Shown here piece by piece: positions 8,068 to 16,982 of a stretch of 64,000 bases of DNA. Origin of the DNA: Rubellimicrobium sp. (GTDB taxonomy: Bacteria > Pseudomonadota > Alphaproteobacteria > Rhodobacterales > Rhodobacteraceae); assembly GCA_020852925.1 (NCBI GenBank), contig JADYZU010000028.1:86274-150273 (forward strand), given 5' to 3'. Below the pieces are notes generated by a model. It was given only the letters and a program-made list of their open reading frames with translations, ran no database searches and had not been told where the DNA came from. A program made the position numbers and the translations under genes. The stretch's first letter is position 1. Each line of letters begins with the position of its first letter.

Positions 8068-8780
8068 ACGGGGCACAGCCCGCCGGGCCGGGGGCCCATC
8101 TGCTGATCGTCGATGACGACGAACGCCTGCGCGGCCTGCTTCAGCGGTTTCTCATGCGCAACGGGTTCCTTGTCACCACGGCGCGCAATGCCGCCCATGC
8201 GCGGCGGATCCTGGCCGGGCTGGACTTTGACCTGATCGTGCTTGACGTGATGATGCCCGGGCAGGACGGCGTGACCTTCTGTTCCGAACTGCGCGCGGGG
8301 CGCGCGGTGCTGGTCCTGCTGCTGACCGCCCGGGACGAGGCCGCGGACCGCATCGCCGGGCTTGAGGCGGGGGCGGACGATTACCTGACCAAGCCGTTCG
8401 AGCCGCGCGAACTTCTGTTGCGGATCAACGCGATCCTGCGGCGGATGCCGCAGGTGGCGCCGGTGGCCGCGGCGCCCAGGATGCTGACTCTGGGCGCGCT
8501 GCGCTATGACCTCGAGCGCGCCGAACTCTGGGACGGCGCCCGGCCCGTCCGCCTGACCGCCGGCGAGGCCCAGCTCATGCGGGCGCTGGCCGCGCGTCCG
8601 GGTCAGGCGCTTGCCCGCGCCGCGCTGGTCGAGGAACTGGGGCGCGGCGGCGATCAGGTGCAGGAACGCGCCATCGACGTGCAGATCACCCGCCTGCGCC
8701 GCAAGATCGAGACCGACCCCCGCCAGCCGCGCTACCTTCAGACGGTCCGGGGCGAGGGATACATGCTGTCGCCGGACTAG
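8064..8780 (+). CDS. petR: OmpR-family response regulator (PetR-like)
   Basis: This 238-residue two-component response regulator has a receiver domain (about 12-130) and a C-terminal winged helix (about 140-235). Receiver residues are complete: acidic pair Asp17-Asp18, phospho-acceptor Asp61 in LDVMMPG, Thr88 and Lys110 in YLTKPFEPREL. The DNA-binding domain ends with the typical VRGEGYMLSPD. No sensor kinase is adjacent, which agrees with PetR, described as orphaned in Rhodobacter. The ATGA overlap with petP implies coupled translation. Confidence 0.8.
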   Translation: MNGAQPAGPGAHLLIVDDDERLRGLLQRFLMRNGFLVTTARNAAHARRILAGLDFDLIVLDVMMPGQDGVTFCSELRAGRAVLVLLLTARDEAADRIAGLEAGADDYLTKPFEPRELLLRINAILRRMPQVAPVAAAPRMLTLGALRYDLERAELWDGARPVRLTAGEAQLMRALAARPGQALARAALVEELGRGGDQVQERAIDVQITRLRRKIETDPRQPRYLQTVRGEGYMLSPD

Positions 8781-8943
8781 ACCGGCCTGCCCGCCGGGGA
8801 TTTCGGCCGGAGCGGCCATGCGCTATGGGATCAGGCGCACAGGCCGGTGCCGGGCGGGTCGCCCCGCCCTTCGAAGGGGGCTATGATCCTGTGGCGCCGG
8901 GCCGGGCGGTGGCGGCGCATGTCGCGGAATTGATGGGGCGGAA

Positions 8944-9186
8944 ATGACCGAGAGACCGATCGAAAGCCTGAGCTTTGAAGAGGCGCTGAAGGAACTGGAG
9001 ACGGTGGTCGGCCGGCTCGAACGCGGCGAGGTCGCGCTCGAGGAATCGATCGCGCTCTATGAACGCGGCGCCGCCCTGCGGGCGCGGTGCGAGGCGAAAC
9101 TGGCCGAAGCCGAGGAGAAGGTGGCGAAAATCACCCTTTCCGCCGATGGCCGCCCGGTCGGGACCGAACCCCTTGACGCTGGCTGA
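8944..9186 (+). CDS. xseB: Exodeoxyribonuclease VII small subunit
   Basis: This 80-residue coiled-coil protein associates with XseA to form exonuclease VII, which degrades single-stranded DNA. The core SFEEALKELETVVGRLERGEVALEESIALYERG is diagnostic. It overlaps the start of ispA, as in many proteobacteria where xseB-ispA-dxs form an operon. The preceding 163 bases (8781-8943) hold a GC hairpin (GGGCGGG/CCCCGCCC) but no gene I can support. Confidence 0.95.
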   Translation: MTERPIESLSFEEALKELETVVGRLERGEVALEESIALYERGAALRARCEAKLAEAEEKVAKITLSADGRPVGTEPLDAG

Positions 9187-10030
9187 GTCGCTGACGGCCG
9201 CGCGCGCCGCGGTCGGGGACATGGTGGCGCAGCACCTGCGTGACGTCGATCTGCCGGTGGCGCAGGCGATGGCCTATGCGCTCTCGGGGGGCAAGTGCCT
9301 GCGCGGCTTTCTCGTGACCGAGGGCGCGCGCCTGCACGGGATCGCGCCTGCGGTCGCGGTCCATGCGGCGGCTGCGATCGAATGCATCCACGCCTACAGC
9401 CTGATCCATGACGACCTGCCCTGCATGGACGACGACGACCTTCGCCGCGGCCAGCCCACCGTGCACCGCAAATGGGACGAGGCCACGGCGGTTCTGGCCG
9501 GGGACGCGCTTCAGGCGCTGGCGTTCGAGCTGCTGTGCGGGGCGCAGACGCCCCATGCGCTGCGGCTTGTCGCCACACTGGCGACGGCGGCGGGGGTGCG
9601 CGGCATGGTCGGCGGACAGGCCATGGACATCGCCGCCGAAAGCGCGCCGGTGCCGCTGACGCTCGAGCAGATCACCCGGCTTCAGGCCGGCAAGACCGGT
9701 GCCCTCATCATCTGGTCCGCGATGGCCGGGCCGGTGATGGCCGGAGATGATCCGGCGCCGCTGCGGGCCTATGGGCAGGCGCTCGGGCTGGCGTTCCAGA
9801 TTGCCGACGACCTTCTCGATGTCGAGGGGGACGCGGGCACCATGGGCAAGGCCGCGCGCAAGGACGCCCGGGCCGGCAAGGCGACCTTCGTCTCGCTTCT
9901 GGGCGTCGCGGGCGCGCGGGCGCGGGCGCAGGAACTGGCCGATGCCGCCACAGCGGCCCTTGCGCCCTATGGCAAAAGGGGTGAAGGACTGGCCCGGCTT
10001 GCCCGTTTCGCGGTGACAAGGAAATACTGA
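9173..10030 (+). CDS. ispA: Geranyl/farnesyl diphosphate synthase
   Basis: This prenyltransferase condenses IPP with allylic diphosphates to make FPP for quinones, carotenoids and membrane isoprenoids. The aspartate-rich motifs are both present: DDLPCMDDDD with RRGQPT (near 80-93) and FQIADDLLDVEGD (near 205). The IPP-binding GGK is followed by CLRG instead of the common RLRP, but the Lys and second Arg are kept. The track start at 9059 lies inside xseB. I favour TTG at 9173, overlapping xseB by 14 bases and giving 285 residues, close to the usual ~290; ATG at 9221 would shorten the first helix. dxs follows 3 bases later. Confidence 0.88.
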   Translation: MTLAESLTAARAAVGDMVAQHLRDVDLPVAQAMAYALSGGKCLRGFLVTEGARLHGIAPAVAVHAAAAIECIHAYSLIHDDLPCMDDDDLRRGQPTVHRKWDEATAVLAGDALQALAFELLCGAQTPHALRLVATLATAAGVRGMVGGQAMDIAAESAPVPLTLEQITRLQAGKTGALIIWSAMAGPVMAGDDPAPLRAYGQALGLAFQIADDLLDVEGDAGTMGKAARKDARAGKATFVSLLGVAGARARAQELADAATAALAPYGKRGEGLARLARFAVTRKY

Positions 10031-10033
10031 CCC

Positions 10034-11959
10034 ATGACCGAACGCCCCGCGACCCCGCTTCTGGACCGGATCCATGGCCCCGCCGACCTCAGGACGCTGA
10101 CGGACGTCGAACTTGTGCGCCTGGCGCAGGAGGTGCGGGCCGAGACAATTTCCGCGGTGTCGGAAACCGGCGGCCATCTGGGCGCAGGGCTGGGGGTGGT
10201 GGAACTCACCGTCGCGCTGCATGCGGTGTTCGAGGCGCCGAAGGACAAGATCATCTGGGACGTGGGCCATCAGTCCTATCCGCACAAGATCCTGACCGGC
10301 CGGCGCGACCGCATCCGCACCCTGCGGCAGAAGGACGGGCTGTCGGGCTTTACCAAGCGGGCCGAATCGCCCTTTGACCCGTTCGGCGCGGGGCATTCCT
10401 CGACCTCGATCTCGGCCGCGCTGGGCTTTGTCGTCGCCCGCGATCTGGGCGGCACCTGCGAGGGCGGAATCGGCGACGCCGTGGCGGTGATCGGCGATGG
10501 CGCCATTTCCGCCGGGATGGCCTATGAGGCGCTGAACAACGCCGGACATCTGGGGCGTCGGCTGTTCGTCATCCTCAACGACAACGAAATGTCGATCGCG
10601 CCCCCGGTCGGGGCGATGTCGGCCTATCTGGCGCGGCTATACGGGCAGGGTTCGTTCCAGGATCTCAAGGCCGCGGCCAAGGGCGCGGTTTCCCTGCTGC
10701 CGCAACCGTTCCGCGATGGCGCGCGCCGGGCCAAGGACATGCTCAAGCACATGACCGTGGGCGGCACCCTGTTCGAGGAACTGGGGTTCTCCTATGTGGG
10801 GCCGATCGACGGGCACGACCTGCCGACGCTGCTTGGCGTGCTGCGCGAGGTGCGGACGCGGGCCACCGGGCCGGTCCTCATCCATGCGATCACGACAAAG
10901 GGCAAGGGCTATGCCCCAGCCGAGGGCGCGCGCGACCGTGGCCATGCCACGAACCGGTTCGACGTGGCCACCGGCGCGCAGGTCAAGGCCCCCTCGAACG
11001 CCCCGAGCTACACCAATGTCTTTGCCGATGCGCTGCTGTCGCATGCCACGCGCGATCCGCGCATCTGCGCCGTCACCGCCGCCATGCCCGACGGCACCGG
11101 CCTGTCCCGGTTCATGGAGCGTTACACCAGCCGCTGTTTCGACGTGGGCATCGCCGAGCAACACGCCGTCACCTTTTCGGCCGCCCTTGCCGCCGGGGGG
11201 ATGCGGCCCTTCTGCGCGATCTACTCGACCTTCCTTCAGCGCGGCTATGACCAGATCGTGCATGACGTGGCGATCCAGCGCCTGCCGGTGCGCTTTGCCA
11301 TCGACCGGGCCGGACTGGTGGGCGCGGACGGCGCCACCCATGCCGGGGCCTATGACATCGCCTTTCTGGCCAACCTGCCCGGATTCACCGTCATGGCCGC
11401 CGCGGACGAGGCCGAACTGGTGCGCATGGTGGCCACCGCCGCCGCGCATGACGAGGGGCCGATCGCCTTTCGCTTTCCGCGCGGCGAAGGGGTCGGGGTC
11501 GAGATCCCCGCCGACCCCGCGCCGCTCGAGATCGGCCGTGGCCGGGTGATGCAGGAAGGGTCGCGCGTCGCCCTGCTGTCGTTCGGCACCCGCCTGTCCG
11601 AAGTGATGCGCGCCGCCGAATCGCTTGGCCAGCGCGGGCTGAAACCCACCGTGGCCGATGCGCGCTTTGCCAAGCCGCTCGACCTCGATCTGATCCTGCG
11701 GCTGGCGCGCGGGCACGAGGCCCTCATCACCGTCGAGGAAGGCGCGGTCGGCGGATTCGGCAGCCATGTCGCCCAGGCTCTGGCCGAAGCGGGGGTGTTC
11801 GACACCGGGCTCAAGTTCCGCTCGATGGTCCTGCCGGACATCTTCATCGACCAGGCCGGCCCGGCCCAGATGTATGCCACCGCCGGCCTGAACGCCGCGG
11901 ATATCGAGGCGAAGGTTCTTGCGCTGCTGGGTGTGGCGCAGGTCGGGCTGCGCGCCTAG
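10034..11959 (+). CDS. dxs: 1-deoxy-D-xylulose-5-phosphate synthase
   Basis: This 641-residue thiamine-diphosphate enzyme makes DXP from pyruvate and glyceraldehyde-3-phosphate, the first step of the MEP isoprenoid pathway. The N-terminal domain has [20 protein letters not shown] and the ThDP/Mg motif [18 protein letters not shown] ending in NDNEMSI. The central transketolase domain carries the catalytic Glu in [17 protein letters not shown]. Length is typical. It closes the xseB-ispA-dxs operon, which couples DXP supply with FPP synthesis. About 90 bases of GC-rich sequence with CCCGCC/GGCGGG repeats follow before the tRNA. Confidence 0.96.
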   Translation: MTERPATPLLDRIHGPADLRTLTDVELVRLAQEVRAETISAVSETGGHLGAGLGVVELTVALHAVFEAPKDKIIWDVGHQSYPHKILTGRRDRIRTLRQKDGLSGFTKRAESPFDPFGAGHSSTSISAALGFVVARDLGGTCEGGIGDAVAVIGDGAISAGMAYEALNNAGHLGRRLFVILNDNEMSIAPPVGAMSAYLARLYGQGSFQDLKAAAKGAVSLLPQPFRDGARRAKDMLKHMTVGGTLFEELGFSYVGPIDGHDLPTLLGVLREVRTRATGPVLIHAITTKGKGYAPAEGARDRGHATNRFDVATGAQVKAPSNAPSYTNVFADALLSHATRDPRICAVTAAMPDGTGLSRFMERYTSRCFDVGIAEQHAVTFSAALAAGGMRPFCAIYSTFLQRGYDQIVHDVAIQRLPVRFAIDRAGLVGADGATHAGAYDIAFLANLPGFTVMAAADEAELVRMVATAAAHDEGPIAFRFPRGEGVGVEIPADPAPLEIGRGRVMQEGSRVALLSFGTRLSEVMRAAESLGQRGLKPTVADARFAKPLDLDLILRLARGHEALITVEEGAVGGFGSHVAQALAEAGVFDTGLKFRSMVLPDIFIDQAGPAQMYATAGLNAADIEAKVLALLGVAQVGLRA

Positions 11960-12047
11960 GGCACCGATCCGTCCCGCCCTGCACCGCAACCCGGCCCAAC
12001 CCGGCCCGGCGGGATCGCGCCGCAGATGCAATGACATGGGGGATGGT

Positions 12048-12124
12048 TGGTCGGAGTGAGAGGATTCGAACCTCCGACCCCCTGCTCCCGAAGCAGGTGC
12101 GCTACCAGGCTGCGCTACACTCCG
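12048..12124 (-). tRNA. tRNA-Pro (CGG anticodon)
   Basis: The reverse complement folds as a complete cloverleaf. The acceptor stem pairs CGGAGTG with CACTCCG, the D arm is GCGCAGCCTGGTAGCGC, the anticodon loop is TTCGGGA (anticodon CGG, reading CCG proline codons), and the T arm has GTTCGAATC. The discriminator base is A and the 3' CCA is encoded in the DNA (12048-12050). Confidence 0.96.
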
Positions 12125-12177
12125 ACTGGGGGGCAGGTATCGCCCCGTCGGGGGATTTGCAAGGGGTCATTCGCGGC

Positions 12178-13140
12178 TCATTCGCCTTCGCTGTGGCGCT
12201 GTGCGAACCGCAGCAGAAGCGAGGTGCGCGGCGCCGAGGGGGATTCGGGACGGGCCCGGGCATGCAGCGCCGGCCGATGCGCCGAAGCATCGGTCCGCCC
12301 CTCGCGCAGCACGATGTAAAGGCCCGAGGCGATGATGACCCCGGCGCCGATCACGGTCATGCGGTCGGGGGTCTCGCTGAAGATGAACAGGCCAAAGACC
12401 GCAGCCCAGATGATCTGCGAATACTGCATCGGCGCGACGATCACCGCCTCGCCCGCGCGATAGGCGCGGATGAGGATGAGGCCCCCCGTCCAGCCCAGCA
12501 CCGACATCAGCGCCAGAAGCCCCAGATGCGTGACCGGCATCGGCACATAGACGAACGGCAGCGCCACCGCCATGATCGCAAGGTTCGCGAGCATCGGATA
12601 GAGCAGCAGCACCACCGGCCGTTCGTCCTGGCTGATCTTGCGCATGACGATCGCCGAAAAGGCCCCGCTTGCCGCCGCCAGCAGCGCGGCGAAGTGGCCG
12701 GCGCTCAGCGCGGCCTGGCCGGGGCGGATGACGATGATCACCCCCACCAGCCCGGCCAGAACCGCAAGCCAGCGGCGCACCCTGACCCGTTCACCCAGAA
12801 GCGGGATCGCCAGCACCGTGACCAGGAGCGGCGTGGCAAAGACGATGGCATAGGCCTGCGCCATCGGCAGCGTGGTAAAGGCGTAGAAGCCGGAAATGCC
12901 CGAGATCACCGCCGCCGCGGTACGCACCGCCACCCAGCCCGGATGCGCGGGCATGAGGGTGCCGGGTCGCGCGTCGCCCATGATGGTGAGCACGGCCAGC
13001 GGAAACGACAGCAGCACCGAAAAGAAGATGAGCTGGACGGTCGAATAGTCGGCGCCGAGGAATTTCACCACCGCGTCATGCGTTGCATAGACGCCGAACG
13101 ATACCAGGGCGAGCAGCGCGCCCTTCGCATTGGAACCCAT
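12178..13140 (-). CDS. EamA/DMT-superfamily transporter
   Basis: This 320-residue inner-membrane protein has about ten hydrophobic helices in two EamA repeats and a short basic C-terminus. It probably exports a small metabolite; the family includes amino acid, nucleotide-sugar and riboflavin transporters. Features include the N-terminal ALLALVSFGVYATHDAVVKFLG and PMQYSQIIWAAVFGLFIFSE in the second repeat. It lies 117 bases downstream of leuB on the same strand, and that gap contains only a small CCGCC/GGCGG hairpin. The substrate cannot be inferred. Confidence 0.85.
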   Translation of the reverse strand: MGSNAKGALLALVSFGVYATHDAVVKFLGADYSTVQLIFFSVLLSFPLAVLTIMGDARPGTLMPAHPGWVAVRTAAAVISGISGFYAFTTLPMAQAYAIVFATPLLVTVLAIPLLGERVRVRRWLAVLAGLVGVIIVIRPGQAALSAGHFAALLAAASGAFSAIVMRKISQDERPVVLLLYPMLANLAIMAVALPFVYVPMPVTHLGLLALMSVLGWTGGLILIRAYRAGEAVIVAPMQYSQIIWAAVFGLFIFSETPDRMTVIGAGVIIASGLYIVLREGRTDASAHRPALHARARPESPSAPRTSLLLRFAQRHSEGE

Positions 13141-13256
13141 TGCCCAGAGCCTCGCATCCGCCCTGAAACGGCGGAATTACGGTGTTCGCGTTGGAATGGG
13201 CCAATCGGACGGCCACGTCAATGGCCGCCCCGGACCGACCCCCTCGACCGGCCCCC

Positions 13257-14363
13257 TCAGAGGTCCGCGTCCATCGCCGCAAGGATCGCGTCGCCCATGG
13301 CCGAGGTCGAGACCGGCACCCCGCCGTCCGGCCCCATGAGATCGGCGGTGCGCAGTCCGTCGGCCAGCACCTTCTCGACCGCGCGTTCGACACGCGCCGC
13401 CTCGTCGCCAAGGTCGAAGGAGTAGCGCAGCGCCATGGCAAAGCTCAGGATGCAGGCGATCGGATTGGCCTTGCCCTGCCCGGCGATGTCGGGGGCCGAA
13501 CCGTGGACAGGTTCATAGAGCGCCTTGGGCCGGCCGTTCGCCATCGGCGCGCCAAGGCTGGCCGAGGGCAGCATGCCAAGGCTTCCGGTCAGCATCGCCG
13601 CCAGATCCGACAGCAGGTCGCCGAACAGGTTGTCGGTCACGATCACGTCGAACTGCTTGGGCCAGCGCGTCAACTGCATCGCGCCCGCGTCGGCATACAT
13701 GTGCGACAATTCGACATCCGGATATTCGCGGTCGTGCACCTCCTGCACCACCTGCCGCCACAGCACGCCCGACTCCATCACATTGGCCTTCTCCATCGAG
13801 CAGACCTTGCCCGCGCGCTTGCGCGCCAGTTCGAAGGCCGACCGCGCCACTCGGGCGATCTCGCCTTCGGTATAGCGCTGGGTGTTGATGCCCACCCGTT
13901 CGTTGCCTTCGGTGAAGATGCCGCGCGGTTCGCCGAAATAGACGCCCGAGGTGAGTTCGCGCACGATCATGATGTCGAGGCCGGCCACCACGTCGCGCTT
14001 CAGCGACGAAAAATCCGCCAGCGCGTCAAAGCATTGCGCGGGGCGCAGGTTGGCGTAGAGGTCCATCTCCTTGCGCAGGCGCAGCAGGCCGCGCTCGGGC
14101 TTCACGCTGAAATCGAGGCTGTCGTATCTCGGCCCGCCCACGGCCCCCAGCAGCACCGCATCCACCGCCTGCGCGCGCGCCATCGTCGCATCGGTCAAGG
14201 GCGTGCCATGCGCGTCAAAGGCACAGCCGCCGACCAGATCCTCGCTCAGGTCAAAGGCGATGCCGCGCCGGTCGCCCAGCCAGCGGATCACCTTCTTCAC
14301 CTCGGCCATGACCTCGGGGCCGATGCCGTCGCCGGCAAGGATCAGGATGGACGGATTTGCCAC
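13257..14363 (-). CDS. leuB: 3-isopropylmalate dehydrogenase
   Basis: This 368-residue NAD-dependent decarboxylating dehydrogenase converts 3-isopropylmalate to 2-oxoisocaproate in leucine synthesis. It starts with GTG ([18 protein letters not shown]). The substrate-binding arginines and metal aspartates are in the [28 protein letters not shown] and [29 protein letters not shown] segments. The C-terminal [20 protein letters not shown] completes the family pattern. leuC and leuD are not in the window. Confidence 0.96.
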   Translation of the reverse strand: MANPSILILAGDGIGPEVMAEVKKVIRWLGDRRGIAFDLSEDLVGGCAFDAHGTPLTDATMARAQAVDAVLLGAVGGPRYDSLDFSVKPERGLLRLRKEMDLYANLRPAQCFDALADFSSLKRDVVAGLDIMIVRELTSGVYFGEPRGIFTEGNERVGINTQRYTEGEIARVARSAFELARKRAGKVCSMEKANVMESGVLWRQVVQEVHDREYPDVELSHMYADAGAMQLTRWPKQFDVIVTDNLFGDLLSDLAAMLTGSLGMLPSASLGAPMANGRPKALYEPVHGSAPDIAGQGKANPIACILSFAMALRYSFDLGDEAARVERAVEKVLADGLRTADLMGPDGGVPVSTSAMGDAILAAMDADL

Positions 14364-14428
14364 GGCGGGACTCCCATTTCGCGCTGCTGCGGCGGGGCCT
14401 AGCCAATGCCCGACCCCCGGTCAAGAAG

Positions 14429-14848
14429 CTACTCCTCGCCCTGATCGGCCCGGCCGTCCTTGATTGTCGCGCGGGCGCGTTTCGCGGCCAGCCGCCGCTC
14501 GACCGAGGCGCGCGTGGGCCGGGTCGCCACCCGGCGCCTTGGCACGACCAGCGCCGCCCGGATGAGCGCGGCCAGACGTTCGCGCGCGATCTCGCGGTTC
14601 TGCGCCTGGCTGCGGGTATCCTGCACGAACAGGACGATCGCCCCTTCGGTGGTCCAGCGCGAACCGGCCAGCCGGCGCAGCCGTGCCTTCACCGCCTCGG
14701 TCAGCGCGGGCGAGCGCGCCGCCTCGAACCGCAATTCGACGGCGGAGGCGACCTTGTTCACGTTCTGCCCGCCCGGCCCCTGGGCGCGGACGAACTGTTC
14801 GACCAGTTCCCAGTCGGCAATGGCGATGTCGTCGGTGATGCGCAGCAT
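14429..14848 (-). CDS. arfB: Alternative ribosome-rescue peptidyl-tRNA hydrolase ArfB
   Basis: This protein releases nascent chains from ribosomes stalled at mRNA 3' ends. The class I release factor GGQ motif is at residues 26-28 (QGPGGQNVNK), at the same position as in Escherichia coli ArfB. The basic C-terminal tail (ERRLAAKRARATIKDGRADQ) is the part known to enter the empty mRNA channel. Choosing the ATG at 14848 instead of the track start gives 139 residues, the family length, and removes an unrelated extension. It lies 65 bases upstream of leuB on the same strand. Confidence 0.92.
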   Translation of the reverse strand: MLRITDDIAIADWELVEQFVRAQGPGGQNVNKVASAVELRFEAARSPALTEAVKARLRRLAGSRWTTEGAIVLFVQDTRSQAQNREIARERLAALIRAALVVPRRRVATRPTRASVERRLAAKRARATIKDGRADQGEE

Positions 14849-14916
14849 GGTTCCTTGACCGGCTCGGGGCGGGCGCCCATCCTGCACCGGATCGTGGCCA
14901 AAGGCGAGGGCGGGAC

Positions 14917-16764
14917 ATGCGTATCGGTCAGGCGATCCTTCCCGCGCTGGCGGCGCCTGGCGTGGCCGCCTGCCTGTGGCGCGGGGACTCGGTCACGCTG
15001 CTGGGGTTCACCTGCGCGGTCCTGATCCTTGCGCTGTGCATCTGGCTGGTGGCGGGGGTCATTTCGGCGGCGGTGGCGCTGCACAACATGCGCATCGTCA
15101 CCAGGGGCTCGGTCCTGCGGCTGTTCCTGAGCGGGCACCTGTGGCGCCTGATCGTGGCGCTGCCGCTGGCGCTGTGGTCGGCGGTCTGGATCGCGGTCTC
15201 GATCATCGCGGACCCGTGGCGCACCCTTGCGGGAGCGGCCCTGATCGCCGGACTTGTGCCGGGCGTCGCGCTTGCGTCGCGCGGGCTGTTCGGCAGCCAT
15301 GTGATCGCCGAACAGCGCCTGCGCGTCACGCTGCCCTTTGCCATTGCCGTGGCGGGCGCGCTGGCGCTCGGGGCCTCGCTCCTGCTGCCGAATGCCCCGC
15401 CGGCCTCGCTTGCCGAAGGGGTCGCCCGTGCCGTGCGCTATACCGGGCCGAGTGCGCTTCTGGGGCAGGTGTTCGATCTATACGCAGTGTCGGCCGGGGT
15501 GACGGACCTGTGGCGCGGCACGGGCTGGCGGTCGCTGTTCCTGGGCCTCCTGATCGAGGGATCGCTGTGGTTCGGCCTGGCCTCGGCCCTTGCGCTGCTG
15601 CTGGTGCCGGTGCGCGATCTGGCGCGGGTGCTGCGGCCGGGTGGCGGCGTGGGCGTGATCGGCTGGGCGCTGGCCGGGGCGGCGCTGGCGGCGGTGGCGC
15701 TGGTGCTGTTCGAGGGCGTCGCCCGGTTCGAGGACCGGGTGCGGATCGAGGCGCGGGTGCAGGTGGATACGCTTGCCGTGCCGGGGCCGGGTGCAGGGTC
15801 GGGCGCGGTTGTCGCGCCACTTCCCGATCTCGCGCCCGAAACCGGCATGCCGCCCGCGCTGTTGCCCAGCGCGATCCGCGAACGGATCGAGCGCGAGCAG
15901 ATCGGAGACCTGCTCTGCCCGCCGGGCACCGCCGAATGGATCGCCGCCGCGCGGGCGCGGGCGCAGGCCGTTGTGGCCATGCATGAAGGTGACATCACCG
16001 CCGCCGCCCAGGCCGGATTCGACCGGATGCGCGCCGGGGTGCCCGGGTTTCTTGATGCCTATTACAGCCTGACGGCCGAATACCTGCGCACTCTGAACCT
16101 GTTGACCGGCAATGCCGAGGGGCATCTTCAGGGGATTCTTGCCGAGCATCTGGACAGTGCCGCCGCCTTTGGCGCCCTTCAGGAGGCGCTGACCGGGCTG
16201 GAGACCACGCGGGCCACCCTGCTGGCGATGCAGGAGGAGGAGCGCGCGCGCCTGGCCGGATGCGACAGCGTGCTGCCGCGCGACGACGGCGAAGCCGTGA
16301 TCACGCTGGTCCTGCCCGCCACCGCGCCGGGCCTGCCCCTCCCGCCCGAAGGCGCGGCGTTCGAGCGCCGTCTTGCCACCGCCGGATTCGCCGGGATCGC
16401 GGGCGGGATCGGCGGGGCGGTCATCGGCAGCGTCGGGGCCAAGCTGGTGCTGGCGCCGCTGTTCAAGACCGCGGCATCGGCGCTGGTGAAGCTGGCCGGG
16501 GGGCGGCTGGCGGCGGCGCTGGCCGGGGCCGGGACCGGGGCCCTTGCCGGGGGCGGCGCCGGCAGCGTCATTCCCGGCGCGGGCACTGCGGTGGGCGCCT
16601 TCGTCGGCGGGGCGATCGGGTTCATCGGCGCCTGGATCGGCACCGACTATCTTCTGCTGCGCCTCGACGAAGCGGTGTCGCGCGCCGATTTCGAGGCCGA
16701 GATCCTGTCTGCCATCGACGCGACCGAGGCCGAATTCATCGCCGCGCTGACCGGTGTCCGCTGA
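14917..16764 (+). CDS. Large membrane protein of unknown function with glycine-rich C-terminal membrane region
   Basis: I do not recognise this 615-residue protein. Five to six hydrophobic helices lie in residues ~1-275 (for example 28-58, 74-126, 134-157, 206-232, 247-270). A soluble, helix-rich segment of about 210 residues follows and contains SAIRERIEREQIGDLLCPPG and a run of Glu/Arg-rich helices. The C-terminal third (about 485-590) is very rich in Gly and Ala, with GG and GxxxG repeats resembling a glycine-zipper membrane domain, and it ends in an acidic helix (FEAEILSAIDATEAEFIAAL). It may act in envelope or membrane stress, but nothing specific can be claimed. It diverges from arfB and stands alone. 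Confidence 0.7.
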   Translation: MRIGQAILPALAAPGVAACLWRGDSVTLLGFTCAVLILALCIWLVAGVISAAVALHNMRIVTRGSVLRLFLSGHLWRLIVALPLALWSAVWIAVSIIADPWRTLAGAALIAGLVPGVALASRGLFGSHVIAEQRLRVTLPFAIAVAGALALGASLLLPNAPPASLAEGVARAVRYTGPSALLGQVFDLYAVSAGVTDLWRGTGWRSLFLGLLIEGSLWFGLASALALLLVPVRDLARVLRPGGGVGVIGWALAGAALAAVALVLFEGVARFEDRVRIEARVQVDTLAVPGPGAGSGAVVAPLPDLAPETGMPPALLPSAIRERIEREQIGDLLCPPGTAEWIAAARARAQAVVAMHEGDITAAAQAGFDRMRAGVPGFLDAYYSLTAEYLRTLNLLTGNAEGHLQGILAEHLDSAAAFGALQEALTGLETTRATLLAMQEEERARLAGCDSVLPRDDGEAVITLVLPATAPGLPLPPEGAAFERRLATAGFAGIAGGIGGAVIGSVGAKLVLAPLFKTAASALVKLAGGRLAAALAGAGTGALAGGGAGSVIPGAGTAVGAFVGGAIGFIGAWIGTDYLLLRLDEAVSRADFEAEILSAIDATEAEFIAALTGVR

Positions 16765-16772
16765 GGGACGAA

Positions 16773-16800
16773 AAGGGCCGCACCTTGCGATGCGACCCTT
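16773..16800 (-). terminator. Rho-independent terminator of the small minus-strand transcript
   Basis: Read on the minus strand, AAGGGTCGCA, an 8-base loop and TGCGGCCCTT form a 10-bp stem (one G-T pair) followed directly by TTCG; counting the last paired bases, the T run is TTTT. The plus-strand reading lacks a T run, so orientation is minus. Confidence 0.7.
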
Positions 16801-16865
16801 CGAAAGCTCAGGAGGTGGAATCGGTTAGACGTGTCCACCCGGAGGTTGGGAACCCGAGGGCTGCC

Positions 16866-16922
16866 TCAGGTGCGCGACCTCCCGGCTGTCCCGACACCTT
16901 TCTCCAATGACTTTCTCGACAC
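16866..16922 (-). CDS. Predicted 18-residue basic peptide
   Basis: The frame is MSRKSLEKGVGTAGRSRT, started by GTG 7 bases after the GGAGG of an ideal AAAGGAGGTGATCC ribosome-binding site. It is too short for the ORF track. Five of 18 residues are Lys or Arg and there is no membrane segment. Strong SD complementarity argues for real translation, but coding may be secondary to an RNA function. I know of no matching family. Confidence 0.4.
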   Translation of the reverse strand: MSRKSLEKGVGTAGRSRT

Positions 16923-16982
16923 TGGATCACCTCCTTTCGATGGGTTGCAGATGCGGCCACCGTGGCATGCCCGGGGTTAAAG

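Larger units (their letters stand above)
16770..16940 (-). ncRNA. Structured small transcript with perfect Shine-Dalgarno element and internal anti-SD
   Basis: On the minus strand, downstream of the queuosine transporter gene, the sequence shows a 17-nt perfect complement of the 16S rRNA tail (plus-strand CTGGATCACCTCCTTTC at 16922-16938), a GTG-started 18-codon frame, several GGAGGT/ACCTCC pairs, a downstream CCACCTCCT that can pair with the SD, and a terminator hairpin. The next genes on this strand (arfB onward) lie beyond the oppositely oriented membrane-protein gene, so this is probably a free-standing or 3'-UTR-derived RNA of about 160 nt and not a leader. The 5' end and function are unknown. 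Confidence 0.5.

Noticed and set aside
16389-16650. Direct or tandem DNA repeat within the 615-residue membrane protein gene
   Set aside because: The repetitive look comes from Gly/Ala codons (GGC, GCG) in the glycine-rich domain, without a fixed repeat unit.
16922-16938. Fragment of a 16S rRNA gene
   Set aside because: Only 17 bases match the rRNA tail and the flanks do not resemble the rest of helix 45, so it is an SD-complement and not a broken rRNA gene.
16770-16940. 4.5S SRP RNA, 6S RNA or tmRNA
   Set aside because: The GGAAGG/AGCA SRP tetraloop region, 6S open-bubble pattern and tmRNA tag or acceptor arm are all absent.
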